Shown here one piece after another: positions 1 through 8,308 of a DNA stretch of 64,000 bases. The notes below the pieces were generated by a model, which ran no database searches, was not told where the DNA came from, and saw nothing but the letters and a program-made list of their open reading frames with translations. This DNA is from JAEUJM01 sp044221555. GTDB taxonomy: Bacteria > Actinomycetota > Acidimicrobiia > Acidimicrobiales > DATDAH01. How positions within the stretch are numbered: the first letter of the stretch is position 1; every line of letters begins with the position of its first letter. The stretch spans positions 1 to 64,000 of the forward strand of contig JBGAOY010000017.1 of assembly GCA_044221555.1 (NCBI GenBank), given 5' to 3'. The translations under genes and the position numbers were made by a program.

Positions 1-114
1 GTCAGCAACCAGAACCCTCGCGAGGGGGATGCTGCGCGTCGAACGCCTCGACTCAACCTCTACCGGGACTTACTAGGTTCGCGCCGGCCCCCGCCGCGGC
101 ATCACCGCCGGAGG

Positions 115-942
115 TCAGGCCTCCTCAGCCCAGGCTCGGGTGCGGGCGTCGTCGGGCAGCTGCACCACCAGGCGGACGTCGGGCGCGCCGGCGGCGATCA
201 GCACCTGGTAGTTGAAGGTGAGCTCACCGCCCTCGGGGTGGTGGAAGCGACGCTGCCGGGTGGAGAAGCCGGCGACGTCGTGGCGGGGCCACCACTCGTC
301 GAACTCGCGACTGGCGGCACGGAGCCGGTCGACGAGGGCGATCACCGCTGGGTCGTCACGCCGCGGGGTGACGTCGGCCCGGAATTGGGAGAGCACACGG
401 CGGGCCTCGTCCTCCCAGTCGACGATCAGGGCACGGGCGTCATCGCGGGCGAAGACCACCCAGACCAGGTTGCGCTCGTCGTCGGGCAACGTGTCGAGGA
501 CCGGGTACAGGCGGGCCTGCGCCCGGTTCCACGCCAGGTACTCCCAGCGGGGCCCGAGGAAGTACGCGGGCGCGGGCTCGAGGGCGTCGAGCAGCGCGTC
601 GGTGCCGGCGGGCAGCGTCGCGTCGCCGGTCCGGGCCGGGACGCCCTGGGCGGTGTGCCCCGCCAGCTCGAACAGGTGGTCGCGCTCGACCGCGTCGAGG
701 CGGAGCACGCGGGCCACGGCGTCGAGGACGTCGGCGGAGGCGTTGATGGGCCGGCCCTGCTCGAGCCACGTGTACCAGCTCACCGACACGCCGGCGAGGA
801 GGGCCACCTCCTCGCGCCGGAGGCCGGGCGTCCGGCGGCGGCCCCCGGGGGTCAGGCCGGCGTCCTCTGGTGACACGGCGGCGCGCCGGGCCGCCAGGAA
901 CTCGGCCAGGTCGCTGCGCCGCACCCGGGTAGTGGACCACAC
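115..942 (-). CDS. XRE-family regulator with MmyB-like ligand-binding domain
   Basis: A 275-residue DNA-binding regulator. An N-terminal helix-turn-helix (about residues 30-70, with the RTPGLRREEVALLAGVS core and the following WYTWLEQGR helix) is joined to a C-terminal MmyB-type domain (about 105-265), which in this family is thought to bind a small, often lipid-like ligand. The GTG at 942 is chosen because it gives the usual family length and leaves 83 nt to the divergent aminotransferase; the frame stays open further upstream, but that part would overlap the neighbour and looks non-coding. The divergent arrangement suggests, by inference only, that it regulates the aminotransferase. Confidence 0.85.
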   Translation of the reverse strand: MWSTTRVRRSDLAEFLAARRAAVSPEDAGLTPGGRRRTPGLRREEVALLAGVSVSWYTWLEQGRPINASADVLDAVARVLRLDAVERDHLFELAGHTAQGVPARTGDATLPAGTDALLDALEPAPAYFLGPRWEYLAWNRAQARLYPVLDTLPDDERNLVWVVFARDDARALIVDWEDEARRVLSQFRADVTPRRDDPAVIALVDRLRAASREFDEWWPRHDVAGFSTRQRRFHHPEGGELTFNYQVLIAAGAPDVRLVVQLPDDARTRAWAEEA

Positions 943-1025
943 CCGGGCCCCGGCGTGGGTGGTGGTGGCGGTCCCCGGATGGACGCGCCCTTCCGCCGGG
1001 AGCCGGCGCGGGTGAGGCTGCCCGG

Positions 1026-2342
1026 ATGACGCTGCTGGGGGACCACGATCTCGCGTGCACCACGCCGGACGGCGGCCGCGGGGCACACCTGCTGAGCGCC
1101 GCGGGGCGCACCGCCTCCTCGTCGGTGATCCGCGACCTGCTGGACTGGACGCGCCGACCGGGGATGCTGTCGCTGGCCGGGGGCCTTCCCGCCGCCGAGC
1201 TGCTCCCGGTGGATCGGCTGGGTGCCGCGGTGGAGGCGGTGCTCACCCGGTGGGGCAGCACCGCCCTGCAGTACGGGCCGACCGACGGCGAGGCCGCGCT
1301 CCGTGAGCTGGTGGCGCCGGGGCGGGCCGACGACGTGGTGATCACCACCGGGTCGCAGCAGGGCCTCGACCTGCTGGCCCGCACCCTGATCGACCCGGGC
1401 GACACCGTCGTCGTGGAGGCGCCCAGCTACCTGGGCGCGCTCAGCGCCTTCCGGGCGGTGGGCGCACGCCTGCTGGCCGTCCCCGGTGACGGCGACGGCA
1501 TCGACACGGACCGGCTCGAGGCGGCGCTGCTCGGGGGTGCCCGTCCCAAGCTGGTCTACGTGGTGCCCGAGTTCGCCAACCCGACCGGGGCCACGTTGAG
1601 CGAGGCCCGGCGCCATCGCCTCGCGGCGTTGGCCGACCGCCATGGGTTCGTGATCGTGGAGGACGACCCCTACGGTCGGTTGCGGTTCCGGGGGCCCACC
1701 CTGTCGTCGTTGGCGGAGCTGAGCCCGATGACGGTCCGCCTGGGCACCGCGTCGAAGATCCTGGCCCCGGGGCTGCGGGTGGGTTGGGTCACGTTGCCGG
1801 AATGGCTGCGGGGGCCGGTCGTGCGGGCCAAGCAGTCCGTCGACCTGCACACCTCGACGCTCGATCAACTGGTGATCGCGGAGTTGCTGGGCGACCGGGA
1901 CTTCCTGGCGGCACACATCGGCCGGGTGCGGCGCCTGTACGCGGGCCGGGCGACCGCCCTCGTGGCCGCGATGGCGGCGGCGACGCCGGGCCGCTTCGAG
2001 TGGCGCGACCCGGACGGCGGGATGTTCCTGTGGGCCCGCCTCGCCGGCGGCGCCGACGCCGACGCGCTGCTGCCCGCGGCGCTAGCGGCCGGCGTGGCCT
2101 ACGTGCCCGGCTCGGCGTTCCGCGTCGACCGCGCCGTCCCGGGCGGCCCGGGGCCCGCCGGTGACGGCGGTGGCCAGGACCGGTTGCGGCTGTGCTTCGC
2201 CACGCTGCCCGAGGACCGGTTGACCGAGGCCGTCGAGCGCCTCGACACGGCCGTCGACACCGCCCTCGGCGCCACCATCGACCGTCGCTGGTGCCGGGCG
2301 GACGACCGGGCCGCCGGCAGGGACGAGACGGCGGATCGGTAG
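1026..2342 (+). CDS. PLP-dependent aminotransferase (class I/II, 2-aminoadipate type)
   Basis: A 438-residue fold-type I aminotransferase, expected to be cytosolic. Visible landmarks are the NPTG motif near residue 185, the EDDPYG segment near 212 and the PLP lysine in TASKILAPGLRVGW (K244). The domain resembles the aminotransferase half of MocR regulators and the stand-alone 2-aminoadipate/aromatic aminotransferases; no GntR helix-turn-helix is attached. The substrate cannot be told from sequence. A GTGAGG ribosome site sits 7 nt before the ATG. The last 87 codons lie antisense to the 3' end of the PAP2 gene, but the conserved domain ends at about residue 410, so most of the overlap is in weakly conserved tails. 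Confidence 0.85.
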   Translation: MTLLGDHDLACTTPDGGRGAHLLSAAGRTASSSVIRDLLDWTRRPGMLSLAGGLPAAELLPVDRLGAAVEAVLTRWGSTALQYGPTDGEAALRELVAPGRADDVVITTGSQQGLDLLARTLIDPGDTVVVEAPSYLGALSAFRAVGARLLAVPGDGDGIDTDRLEAALLGGARPKLVYVVPEFANPTGATLSEARRHRLAALADRHGFVIVEDDPYGRLRFRGPTLSSLAELSPMTVRLGTASKILAPGLRVGWVTLPEWLRGPVVRAKQSVDLHTSTLDQLVIAELLGDRDFLAAHIGRVRRLYAGRATALVAAMAAATPGRFEWRDPDGGMFLWARLAGGADADALLPAALAAGVAYVPGSAFRVDRAVPGGPGPAGDGGGQDRLRLCFATLPEDRLTEAVERLDTAVDTALGATIDRRWCRADDRAAGRDETADR

Positions 2343-3128
2343 CAGGGCCAGCCGCCGTCGCACGCGGGCCTCGCCCACCATCGCCACCGCGAGGATGCCG
2401 ACGGCCACGATGCCGTCGAGCCACCAGTGGTTGGCGGTGACCACCACCGCCCAGCAGGTGAGCACCGGGTGGGCCACCACCAACCAGCGCCATCGACTCC
2501 TGCCGGCGACGATCACCGCGACCGCCACCAGCACCGCCCAGCCCACGTGCAGCGACGGCATCGCCGACATCTGGTTGGCGGCCCCGGTCCCCAGGTCGGT
2601 GTAGACGGACTGCCCGTACAGGTGGGCGGTGTCGACGAACCCGAGCTCGGGCAGGAACCGGGGGGGCATCACGGCGATCAGTTGCAGGACGAGGCACGCG
2701 CCCGTGAGCAGGGCGAGCACGTTGCGGATGGGCGGGTAGTCGTCGCGGTGGCGGACGAACAGCCACAGCAGGACGATGATCACCGCCGGCACATGGGCGA
2801 CCGCGTAGTAGACGTTGGCCGTCTGGACGAGCCACGGGTGGGGGAGGGTCCACCGCTGCAAGATCTGCTCGTCGGGCAGGTGCAGCCACCGCTGGGCGTC
2901 GTAGATCCAGAGCGCCCGCCCCTGCGCACCCTCGACGTGGCGCACGGAGAGCTTCCCCGCGATCCGCCACAGGGAGTACAGCGACAGCACCAGCGCGGCC
3001 TCGAGCGCGAAGGGTCGCACCGCGGCACCCACCCGGCTGCGGGGCCGGACGAGCCACGCCGCCGCGGCCAGCACCACGGCGGCCACCATCGTGTACGGCC
3101 AGGGGACCCACATCGGCTGAGCGCGCAC
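2082..3128 (-). CDS. PAP2-superfamily membrane phosphatase/inositolphosphotransferase-like
   Basis: A 348-residue polytopic membrane protein of the PAP2 (PAP2_3) group, which removes or transfers phosphate on lipid-linked substrates at the membrane. The signature is degenerate but clear: MPSLHVGW corresponds to the PSGH block and ANHWWLDG carries the last catalytic His and the Asp. About six hydrophobic helices are visible between residues 10 and 255. The start is GTG with AAGGA just before it; an in-frame ATG at 3113 is an alternative. After about residue 265 the protein becomes a Gly/Ala/Arg-rich tail that runs antisense to the aminotransferase until a TAG at 2082, so the tail may be of little functional weight. 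Confidence 0.8.
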   Translation of the reverse strand: MRAQPMWVPWPYTMVAAVVLAAAAWLVRPRSRVGAAVRPFALEAALVLSLYSLWRIAGKLSVRHVEGAQGRALWIYDAQRWLHLPDEQILQRWTLPHPWLVQTANVYYAVAHVPAVIIVLLWLFVRHRDDYPPIRNVLALLTGACLVLQLIAVMPPRFLPELGFVDTAHLYGQSVYTDLGTGAANQMSAMPSLHVGWAVLVAVAVIVAGRSRWRWLVVAHPVLTCWAVVVTANHWWLDGIVAVGILAVAMVGEARVRRRLALLPIRRLVPAGGPVVRPAPATVDGGAEGGVDGRVEALDGLGQPVLGQRGEAQPQPVLATAVTGGPRAARDGAVDAERRAGHVGHAGR

Positions 3129-3195
3129 CGTCCTTGTTTCGAGGTGCCCGCGACGCTAGCCCGGCCCAGTGGCCGGTCGACGCCGGGCCGCGGCC

Positions 3196-3245
3196 GAACT
3201 GGCGCCCGATCCTGCTGCCCGGACGACCGAATCGGGCGCCAGTTC
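3196..3245. repeat. 50-bp intergenic palindrome, copy 1
   Basis: Perfect 15-nt arms, GAACTGGCGCCCGAT at 3196-3210 and its reverse complement at 3231-3245, flank a 20-nt loop. The same element recurs at 9707-9756, 23965-24014 and 24026-24075. It lies between the PAP2 start and the stop of the first kinase gene. It looks like a REP-type dispersed element; a transcript would fold into a strong hairpin. Confidence 0.8.
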
Positions 3246-3288
3246 GACGCCCTTGGGCGTATGGGAACGACCGGCGACCGGCGACTGG

Positions 3289-5064
3289 TCAGCCGGGGTC
3301 GATGCGGCTGGCGGTGCCGTCGTCGCCGTTGGTGACCCAGACGGCGTCGTTGGTGGCGGCGACGGCGGTGGGGTTGTGGCCAACGGCGATGAGCTCGCCC
3401 CGCACGTTCGTGCTCGGGTCGACGGGGGCCACGACCCCGTTGTCGTTGACCCCCGTGGCGGTCACCCACACGGCATCGTCGGTGGCGGCCACGCTGTTCG
3501 CGCCGAGCGTGATGTCGATGGTCTCGTCGACGGCGTCGGTGGCGAGGTCAATACGAAGGAGCGTCCCCGTTCCGGTGGGGCTGGCGGCCCACGTGGCGTC
3601 GCCGTTGACCGCGAGACCCGACATGGGGCGGGTGTCGGTGTTGTTCGTGAGCTGGTTCGTCGCCGGATCGATGCGGTCGAGCGACCCGACCCCGGCGCTG
3701 GTCGAGTCGGTGGCCACCCACACGGCGTCGCTCGTCGCCGACACCGCGGTCGGGTTGGGGCCGGTGAGCGTCACCGTCTCGATCACGGTGTTGGCCGTGT
3801 CGATCAGGGTCGTGTTGGGCGAGGTGGTGGGGGACGGCCCGGGGTCGTCGGGCTCGTCGCCGCCGCTGAGGACGGCGGCGGCGCCCCCGGCCAGCGCGAG
3901 CAGTGCGACGACCCCGACGATGGCGCCGACGAGCTTGCCCCGCTTCGGTGATGCTGCGTCGGGCGATGGCGGCGAGTCGGGGGCGCTCGGGGTCGGCGGG
4001 GGTGGCGTAGCGGCTTCGTCCGGTGGTGCCGGCGCCGGTGCCGGTGCCGGTGTGGGGGCGGCGGCGGGCGCGACGTGGATGGTGGCGTTGGGATCCTCCC
4101 CGGTCGACTCGCCGGGGCCGTGGTGGACCGTGGGCTCGGAGCCGCCCGGCGTCGCGGTCGGAGCGACGGCAGCAGCTCCGGTACCGGCGCCGGTCCGGGA
4201 CGTCGGTCCGGAGGCGGTGCGGGCGAGACGGAGGTCGGTGACCGGCTCGCCGTTGGCGGCCTGCACCGCCTGGAGGGCCTCCCCGAGCTCCTTCGCGCTC
4301 TGGGGCCGGTCGTCGGGCTCCTTGGCCAGCGAGCGCTGCAGCAGGTCGGCGAGGTCGTCGGGAACGCCTTCGAGGCGGGGCGCGGGTGCCTGCAGCACCC
4401 TGGTGATGACCGCGGCGACCGCCTCGTCGCGGTCTCCCGCGAACGGGGGCGCGCCGGTGAGGAGGGTGTGGATCGTCGACGCGAGCCCGTAGACGTCGGA
4501 GCGCGCGTCGGGCCGCTGCCCCCGCAGCACCTCGGGGGCCACGTGGGTGATGGTGTACGACGCGTGCCCCGTGGCGGTGCGGGCACCCCCCTCGACGGCG
4601 GCGATGCCGAAGTCGCCGAGCTTGGACTCGCCGAAGGGGCCGATGAGGATGTTCTCGGGCTTGAGGTCGCGGTGCAGCGTGCCGGCGGCGTGCGCCGCGC
4701 CCAACGCGCCGGCCACTTGGATGCCGGCGCTCACCGCGTCGGGCCAGGCCAGTGGGCCGTCGGACAGCTGGTCGGCGAGCGAGCCGGCGTCGAGGAACTC
4801 CATGGCCAGGTACGGATGCCCGCTCGCGGTGATGCCGGAGTCGTGCACGGCCACCACATGGGGGTGCCACGAGAGATTGCCCATGGCCCGGCACTCGCGC
4901 TCGGAGCGCTCGCGGTCGTGGTCGTCGAGGTTCTCGACGGTGAGCACCTTGAGGGCCACCACGCGGTCGAAGCGGTCCTGGTGGGCGCGGTACACGACGC
5001 CGAAGCCGCCTCGGGCCACCTCGACCACGTCCGAGTAGCCCTCGATCTGGGGATCAGCCGCCAC
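3289..5064 (-). CDS. Transmembrane Ser/Thr protein kinase with extracytoplasmic beta-propeller
   Basis: A 591-residue Hanks-type kinase. The kinase domain spans about residues 9-270: GGFGVV loop at 19-24, VAIK-type lysine K39, HRDLKPEN at 131-138 with catalytic D133, DFG at 151-153 and APE near 176. A Pro/Ala-rich linker leads to one transmembrane helix (about 377-399), and the outer part (about 420-591) is made of repeated AVWV(A/T) blades, a YncE/SMP-30-like propeller that could sense a ligand or cell-wall component. PASTA domains are absent. The start is GTG at 5064 behind GGAGAGG; the frame is open far upstream, but that part is antisense to the next gene. It is a paralogue of the kinase at 6385-8223. 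Confidence 0.9.
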   Translation of the reverse strand: MAADPQIEGYSDVVEVARGGFGVVYRAHQDRFDRVVALKVLTVENLDDHDRERSERECRAMGNLSWHPHVVAVHDSGITASGHPYLAMEFLDAGSLADQLSDGPLAWPDAVSAGIQVAGALGAAHAAGTLHRDLKPENILIGPFGESKLGDFGIAAVEGGARTATGHASYTITHVAPEVLRGQRPDARSDVYGLASTIHTLLTGAPPFAGDRDEAVAAVITRVLQAPAPRLEGVPDDLADLLQRSLAKEPDDRPQSAKELGEALQAVQAANGEPVTDLRLARTASGPTSRTGAGTGAAAVAPTATPGGSEPTVHHGPGESTGEDPNATIHVAPAAAPTPAPAPAPAPPDEAATPPPPTPSAPDSPPSPDAASPKRGKLVGAIVGVVALLALAGGAAAVLSGGDEPDDPGPSPTTSPNTTLIDTANTVIETVTLTGPNPTAVSATSDAVWVATDSTSAGVGSLDRIDPATNQLTNNTDTRPMSGLAVNGDATWAASPTGTGTLLRIDLATDAVDETIDITLGANSVAATDDAVWVTATGVNDNGVVAPVDPSTNVRGELIAVGHNPTAVAATNDAVWVTNGDDGTASRIDPG

Positions 5065-5226
5065 GCCACCACCCTCTCCGTCACCCAAAGGGATTCGAGG
5101 ACTGTAGGGCACCGGTGACGCCGCCCGCCGGGGGAGGCGGCGCGTTGCGGCACTCTCGTCGGCGCGCCGGCTGGGCCGCCTGCAGTCGGGATCCCTCCGG
5201 CAGGGATGACGGACGCGGTGGAGCGT

Positions 5227-5232
5227 TAGCTT
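5227..5232 (+). promoter_or_regulatory. -10 hexamer TAGCTT, leaderless start
   Basis: TAGCTT stands 6 nt before the ATG at 5239, and no ribosome binding site is present between them. This matches the TANNNT-N6-9-start pattern seen at many genes of the window. Confidence 0.5.
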
Positions 5233-5238
5233 CTGGCG

Positions 5239-6315
5239 ATGGCACTTCGGGTGGTGGTGTGGGGGACGGGGAACGTGGGGCGGCCGGCGATCCGGGCGGT
5301 GGTCGCCCATCGCGACCTCGAGCTGGTCGGCGTGGTGGTGGCCAACCCGGACAAGGTGGGCCGCGACGCCGGCGACCTGGCCGGCATCGGGCCGGTGGGT
5401 GTGCCCGCAACGGACGATCGTGCGGTGGCGCTGGCCGACGATGTGGATGCCGTGGTGTACGCCGCCACCGCCGACACCCGCCCCGAGGAGGCGTTCGGCG
5501 ACCTCGTCGACTGCCTGCGGGCCGGCCGGAACGTGGTGTCGACCGCGTTCTACCCGCTGCTGCACCCGGCGTCGGCGCCCCGCGAGGTGCTCGACGTGAT
5601 CGAGCCCGCCTGCACCGAGGGCGACTCGTCGGTGTTCGTGTCGGGCATCGACCCCGGCTGGGCGCTCGACATCCTGCCGGCGCTGGTCAGCGGCGTGGGC
5701 GCGGGCATCACCGAGGTGCGGGTGCAGGAGCTGTTCAACTACGCGCTGTACGACCAGCCCGACGTGGTGCGCGAGGTGATCGGCTTCGGCGGGCCCATGG
5801 ACGAGCTGCCGCTCATGCTGTTGGACTTCTCGCTCGACATGGTGTGGTCGCCCATGCTGCGCATCCTGGCCGACCTGCTGGGCGTGGTCGTCGACGACAT
5901 CGAGATCGAGGTCGAGCGCCGCCCGCTCGAGCGAACCGTGGAGGTGCCCGGCATGGGCACCTTCGAGGCCGGCACCCAGGGCGCGTTCCGCTTCGAGCTC
6001 CGGGGCCTGGTCGGTGGCCAGCCGCTGCTGGCGGTCGAGCACGTCACCCGCATCGACGACGCCTGCGCGCCGGACTGGCCCTCGTCCTCGTCACCCGGCG
6101 GCGAGCACCGGGTGCTCCTGTCGGGTCATCCGAACCTGGTCGTGTCGGTGCACGGCACCGAGCCCGGCGAGCCGGGCGCGGCCGGCGGCGGCAACGCCAC
6201 CGCCGCCAACCGCGTCGTCAACGCCATCCCCGCGGTCGTGGCCGCGCCGGCCGGCCCCCTCAGCCCCGTCGACCTCCCGGCCATCACCGGGGCGGCGCAG
6301 TTGCGGCGGCGCTGA
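5239..6315 (+). CDS. NAD(P)-dependent dihydrodipicolinate reductase-like oxidoreductase
   Basis: A 358-residue cytosolic dehydrogenase. It opens with a Rossmann nucleotide-binding loop (VVWGTGNVGRPAIRAV, residues 5-20) and follows the layout of the dihydrodipicolinate reductase-like/2,4-diaminopentanoate dehydrogenase family common in actinobacteria: N-terminal Rossmann half, then an alpha/beta substrate half with the GIDPGW motif near residue 137. It is not the biosynthetic DapB, which is shorter. The substrate is unknown. The gene is divergent from the first kinase and convergent with the second. No ribosome site precedes the ATG; a -10-like TAGCTT 6 nt upstream suggests a leaderless transcript. 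Confidence 0.75.
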   Translation: MALRVVVWGTGNVGRPAIRAVVAHRDLELVGVVVANPDKVGRDAGDLAGIGPVGVPATDDRAVALADDVDAVVYAATADTRPEEAFGDLVDCLRAGRNVVSTAFYPLLHPASAPREVLDVIEPACTEGDSSVFVSGIDPGWALDILPALVSGVGAGITEVRVQELFNYALYDQPDVVREVIGFGGPMDELPLMLLDFSLDMVWSPMLRILADLLGVVVDDIEIEVERRPLERTVEVPGMGTFEAGTQGAFRFELRGLVGGQPLLAVEHVTRIDDACAPDWPSSSSPGGEHRVLLSGHPNLVVSVHGTEPGEPGAAGGGNATAANRVVNAIPAVVAAPAGPLSPVDLPAITGAAQLRRR

Positions 6316-6384
6316 GGCCGGTCCCCCGACCCGGTCGGTCGGCGAGCGTCGTCGCGCCGAGCGCCGGTGGGCTCCGAGCGCTCG

Positions 6385-8223
6385 CTAGGAGGAGGTGATC
6401 TCGTCCACGAGGGCGGCGATCCCCTCGGCGTCGACCTCACCGACGTGTCGTGCCGCAACCCGACCGTCCGCATCGAGCGCCACCAGGGTGGGGAACCCAT
6501 CGACGCCGTAGGCCGAGGCGGCGTCGTTGCTCGCAGAGTCCACCAGCACGTCCTCCTGCCAGCCCACGCCCTCGAGCCACGCCTGTGGTGGGAAGTTCGG
6601 CCTCGTCTCGTCCGCGAAGGTGCTGACCGCGACGAGGTCGATGGACTCCGGGATGGCGCCGTCGGATCGGGCGGCGAGCACGTTCTCCATGGCCACCTCG
6701 CAGTGCGGGCACCAGTGGGCCGTGAACATGACGATGCTGGGACGGTCCCGGGCGCCCCCGATGCTGACCGGTGCACCGTCGAAGTCGGCGCCGTCGACGG
6801 TGGGTGCGGTGACCCCGACCGCGGCGTCGGCACCCCCCACGCCCGGGGGCTCGAGGGCCTCGCCGACCACCTGGATGTCGCCGACCACCGCGACGTCGAC
6901 CGGCTGGGTCGTCGTCGTCTCGACGTCGCCCCCCTGGGCCGCCTCCGGGTCGCCGCCGCCGGACCCGTCGATCGCCACCCACACGGCGACGAGGAGCACG
7001 ACGGCGATCACCGCGAGGATCGAACCGGCGACGACCCAGCGCCGGCGACCTGACGGGTGGCCGGCGGCCCCGGACGGTGCCGGTGGGGCGGTCCCCGCTG
7101 GTGGCGCCTGCATGCCGACGGCGGCGGGTGGTGGGGGTGGTGGCGGAGACGGCGGTGGTGGTGGTGGTGGCAGTTGTGGTTGTCGAGAGGGCGGCGGGGG
7201 CAACGGCCCGCCCACCATCCTCGTAGGGTTCGCATCGCCGGCCGCCGCCGCCGGGGTCGGGAACGCCCCGACCTCCGGGTCGGGCGAAACAGGTCCCCCG
7301 ATCAGGGTCGGTCCGGCGACCGTCGGTGGGGAGCCACCGTCGGTGACCAGGGGGCCGGTCGGACCGGTGGCCCGGGCGAGGCGCAGTTCCGTGCGTTCGA
7401 GCCCATGGGCGCGCTGGATCTCCTGGAGCGCCCGGCCCATCTCCGGGGCGCTCTGCAGTCGCTGGTCGGGCTGCTTGTCGAGCGATCGGACCAGCAGGTC
7501 CCCGAGCGCGGACGGGACGGCATCGAGGTGCGGTGGTGGCTCGGTCAGCACCCTGGTGATGATCGTGGCCATCAGTTCTTCGTCATCGCCGCTCGAGAAC
7601 GGGGGGTGACCCGCAAGGAGGGTGTGGAGCGTCGAGGCGAGGCTGTAGACGTCCGATCGCTCGTCGGGTCGTTGGCCCCGCAGCACCTCGGGGGCCACAT
7701 GGGCCACGGTGTACGACGCCCGTCCGGTGGTCGTGCGGGCCGACCCCTCGATCGCGGCGATCCCGAAGTCGCCGAGCTTCGCCTCGCCGAAGTGCCCGAC
7801 GAGGAGGTTCTCCGGCTTGACGTCGCGATGCAGGATGCCGGCGGCGTGGGCCGCTCCCAATGCCCCCGCGACCTGGACACCGAGCGCGACGACCTCCTGC
7901 CACGGAAGGGGGCCGGCGGCTCGAACCCGATCGGCGAAGGTGCCGGCTGCGAGGTACTCCATGGCGAGGTAGGGATCGCCGTCGTCGGTGAGCCCCGAGT
8001 CGAGCACGATGACCACGTTCGGGTGCCAGGCGAGGCCACCGGCCGCCCGGCACTCGCGCTGGAAGCGCTCGCGGTCCTGGTCGGTCAGCGACCGCTGTGG
8101 GAGGACCTTGACCGCCACCTCCTGGTCGAGGGCATCCCGTCTGGCCCGGTAGACCACCCCGAACCCTCCGCGCGCGATCTGGACGAACTCGCTGTAACCG
8201 TCGATCGTGGGCACCTGCGCCAT
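6385..8223 (-). CDS. Transmembrane Ser/Thr protein kinase fused to a thioredoxin-like domain
   Basis: A 612-residue kinase whose cytosolic half (GGFGVV 19-24, K39, HRDVKPEN 132-139 with D134, DFG 152-154) is closely similar to the kinase at 3289-5064. A Pro-rich linker with a run of prolines (about 342-366) leads to one transmembrane helix (about 396-418). The outside part carries a thioredoxin/TlpA-type domain (about 472-612) with the active-site motif WCPHC (C505, C508) and a cis-proline in GFPTL (P578). This architecture suggests a kinase that reads extracytoplasmic thiol redox state, or a membrane-tethered oxidoreductase under kinase control; either is inference. The ATG at 8223 has AGGAG 6-8 nt upstream. 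The HtrA-like gene lies 85 nt upstream on the same strand. Confidence 0.9.
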   Translation of the reverse strand: MAQVPTIDGYSEFVQIARGGFGVVYRARRDALDQEVAVKVLPQRSLTDQDRERFQRECRAAGGLAWHPNVVIVLDSGLTDDGDPYLAMEYLAAGTFADRVRAAGPLPWQEVVALGVQVAGALGAAHAAGILHRDVKPENLLVGHFGEAKLGDFGIAAIEGSARTTTGRASYTVAHVAPEVLRGQRPDERSDVYSLASTLHTLLAGHPPFSSGDDEELMATIITRVLTEPPPHLDAVPSALGDLLVRSLDKQPDQRLQSAPEMGRALQEIQRAHGLERTELRLARATGPTGPLVTDGGSPPTVAGPTLIGGPVSPDPEVGAFPTPAAAAGDANPTRMVGGPLPPPPSRQPQLPPPPPPPSPPPPPPPAAVGMQAPPAGTAPPAPSGAAGHPSGRRRWVVAGSILAVIAVVLLVAVWVAIDGSGGGDPEAAQGGDVETTTTQPVDVAVVGDIQVVGEALEPPGVGGADAAVGVTAPTVDGADFDGAPVSIGGARDRPSIVMFTAHWCPHCEVAMENVLAARSDGAIPESIDLVAVSTFADETRPNFPPQAWLEGVGWQEDVLVDSASNDAASAYGVDGFPTLVALDADGRVAARHVGEVDAEGIAALVDEITSS

Positions 8224-8308
8224 CGGGATCTCCTGGACCGGCAGATCTCGCAGCGTAGACGTGGCCCGGTGGGGAGGATTCGTCGGGTCGTGGCCGGCGC
8301 GCCGGTCG

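Noticed and set aside
1..114. Possible RNA gene or terminator at the window start (palindrome CCCTCGCGAGGG at 15-26)
   Set aside because: No cloverleaf or conserved RNA sequence can be folded from it by eye, and the region is too short to judge.
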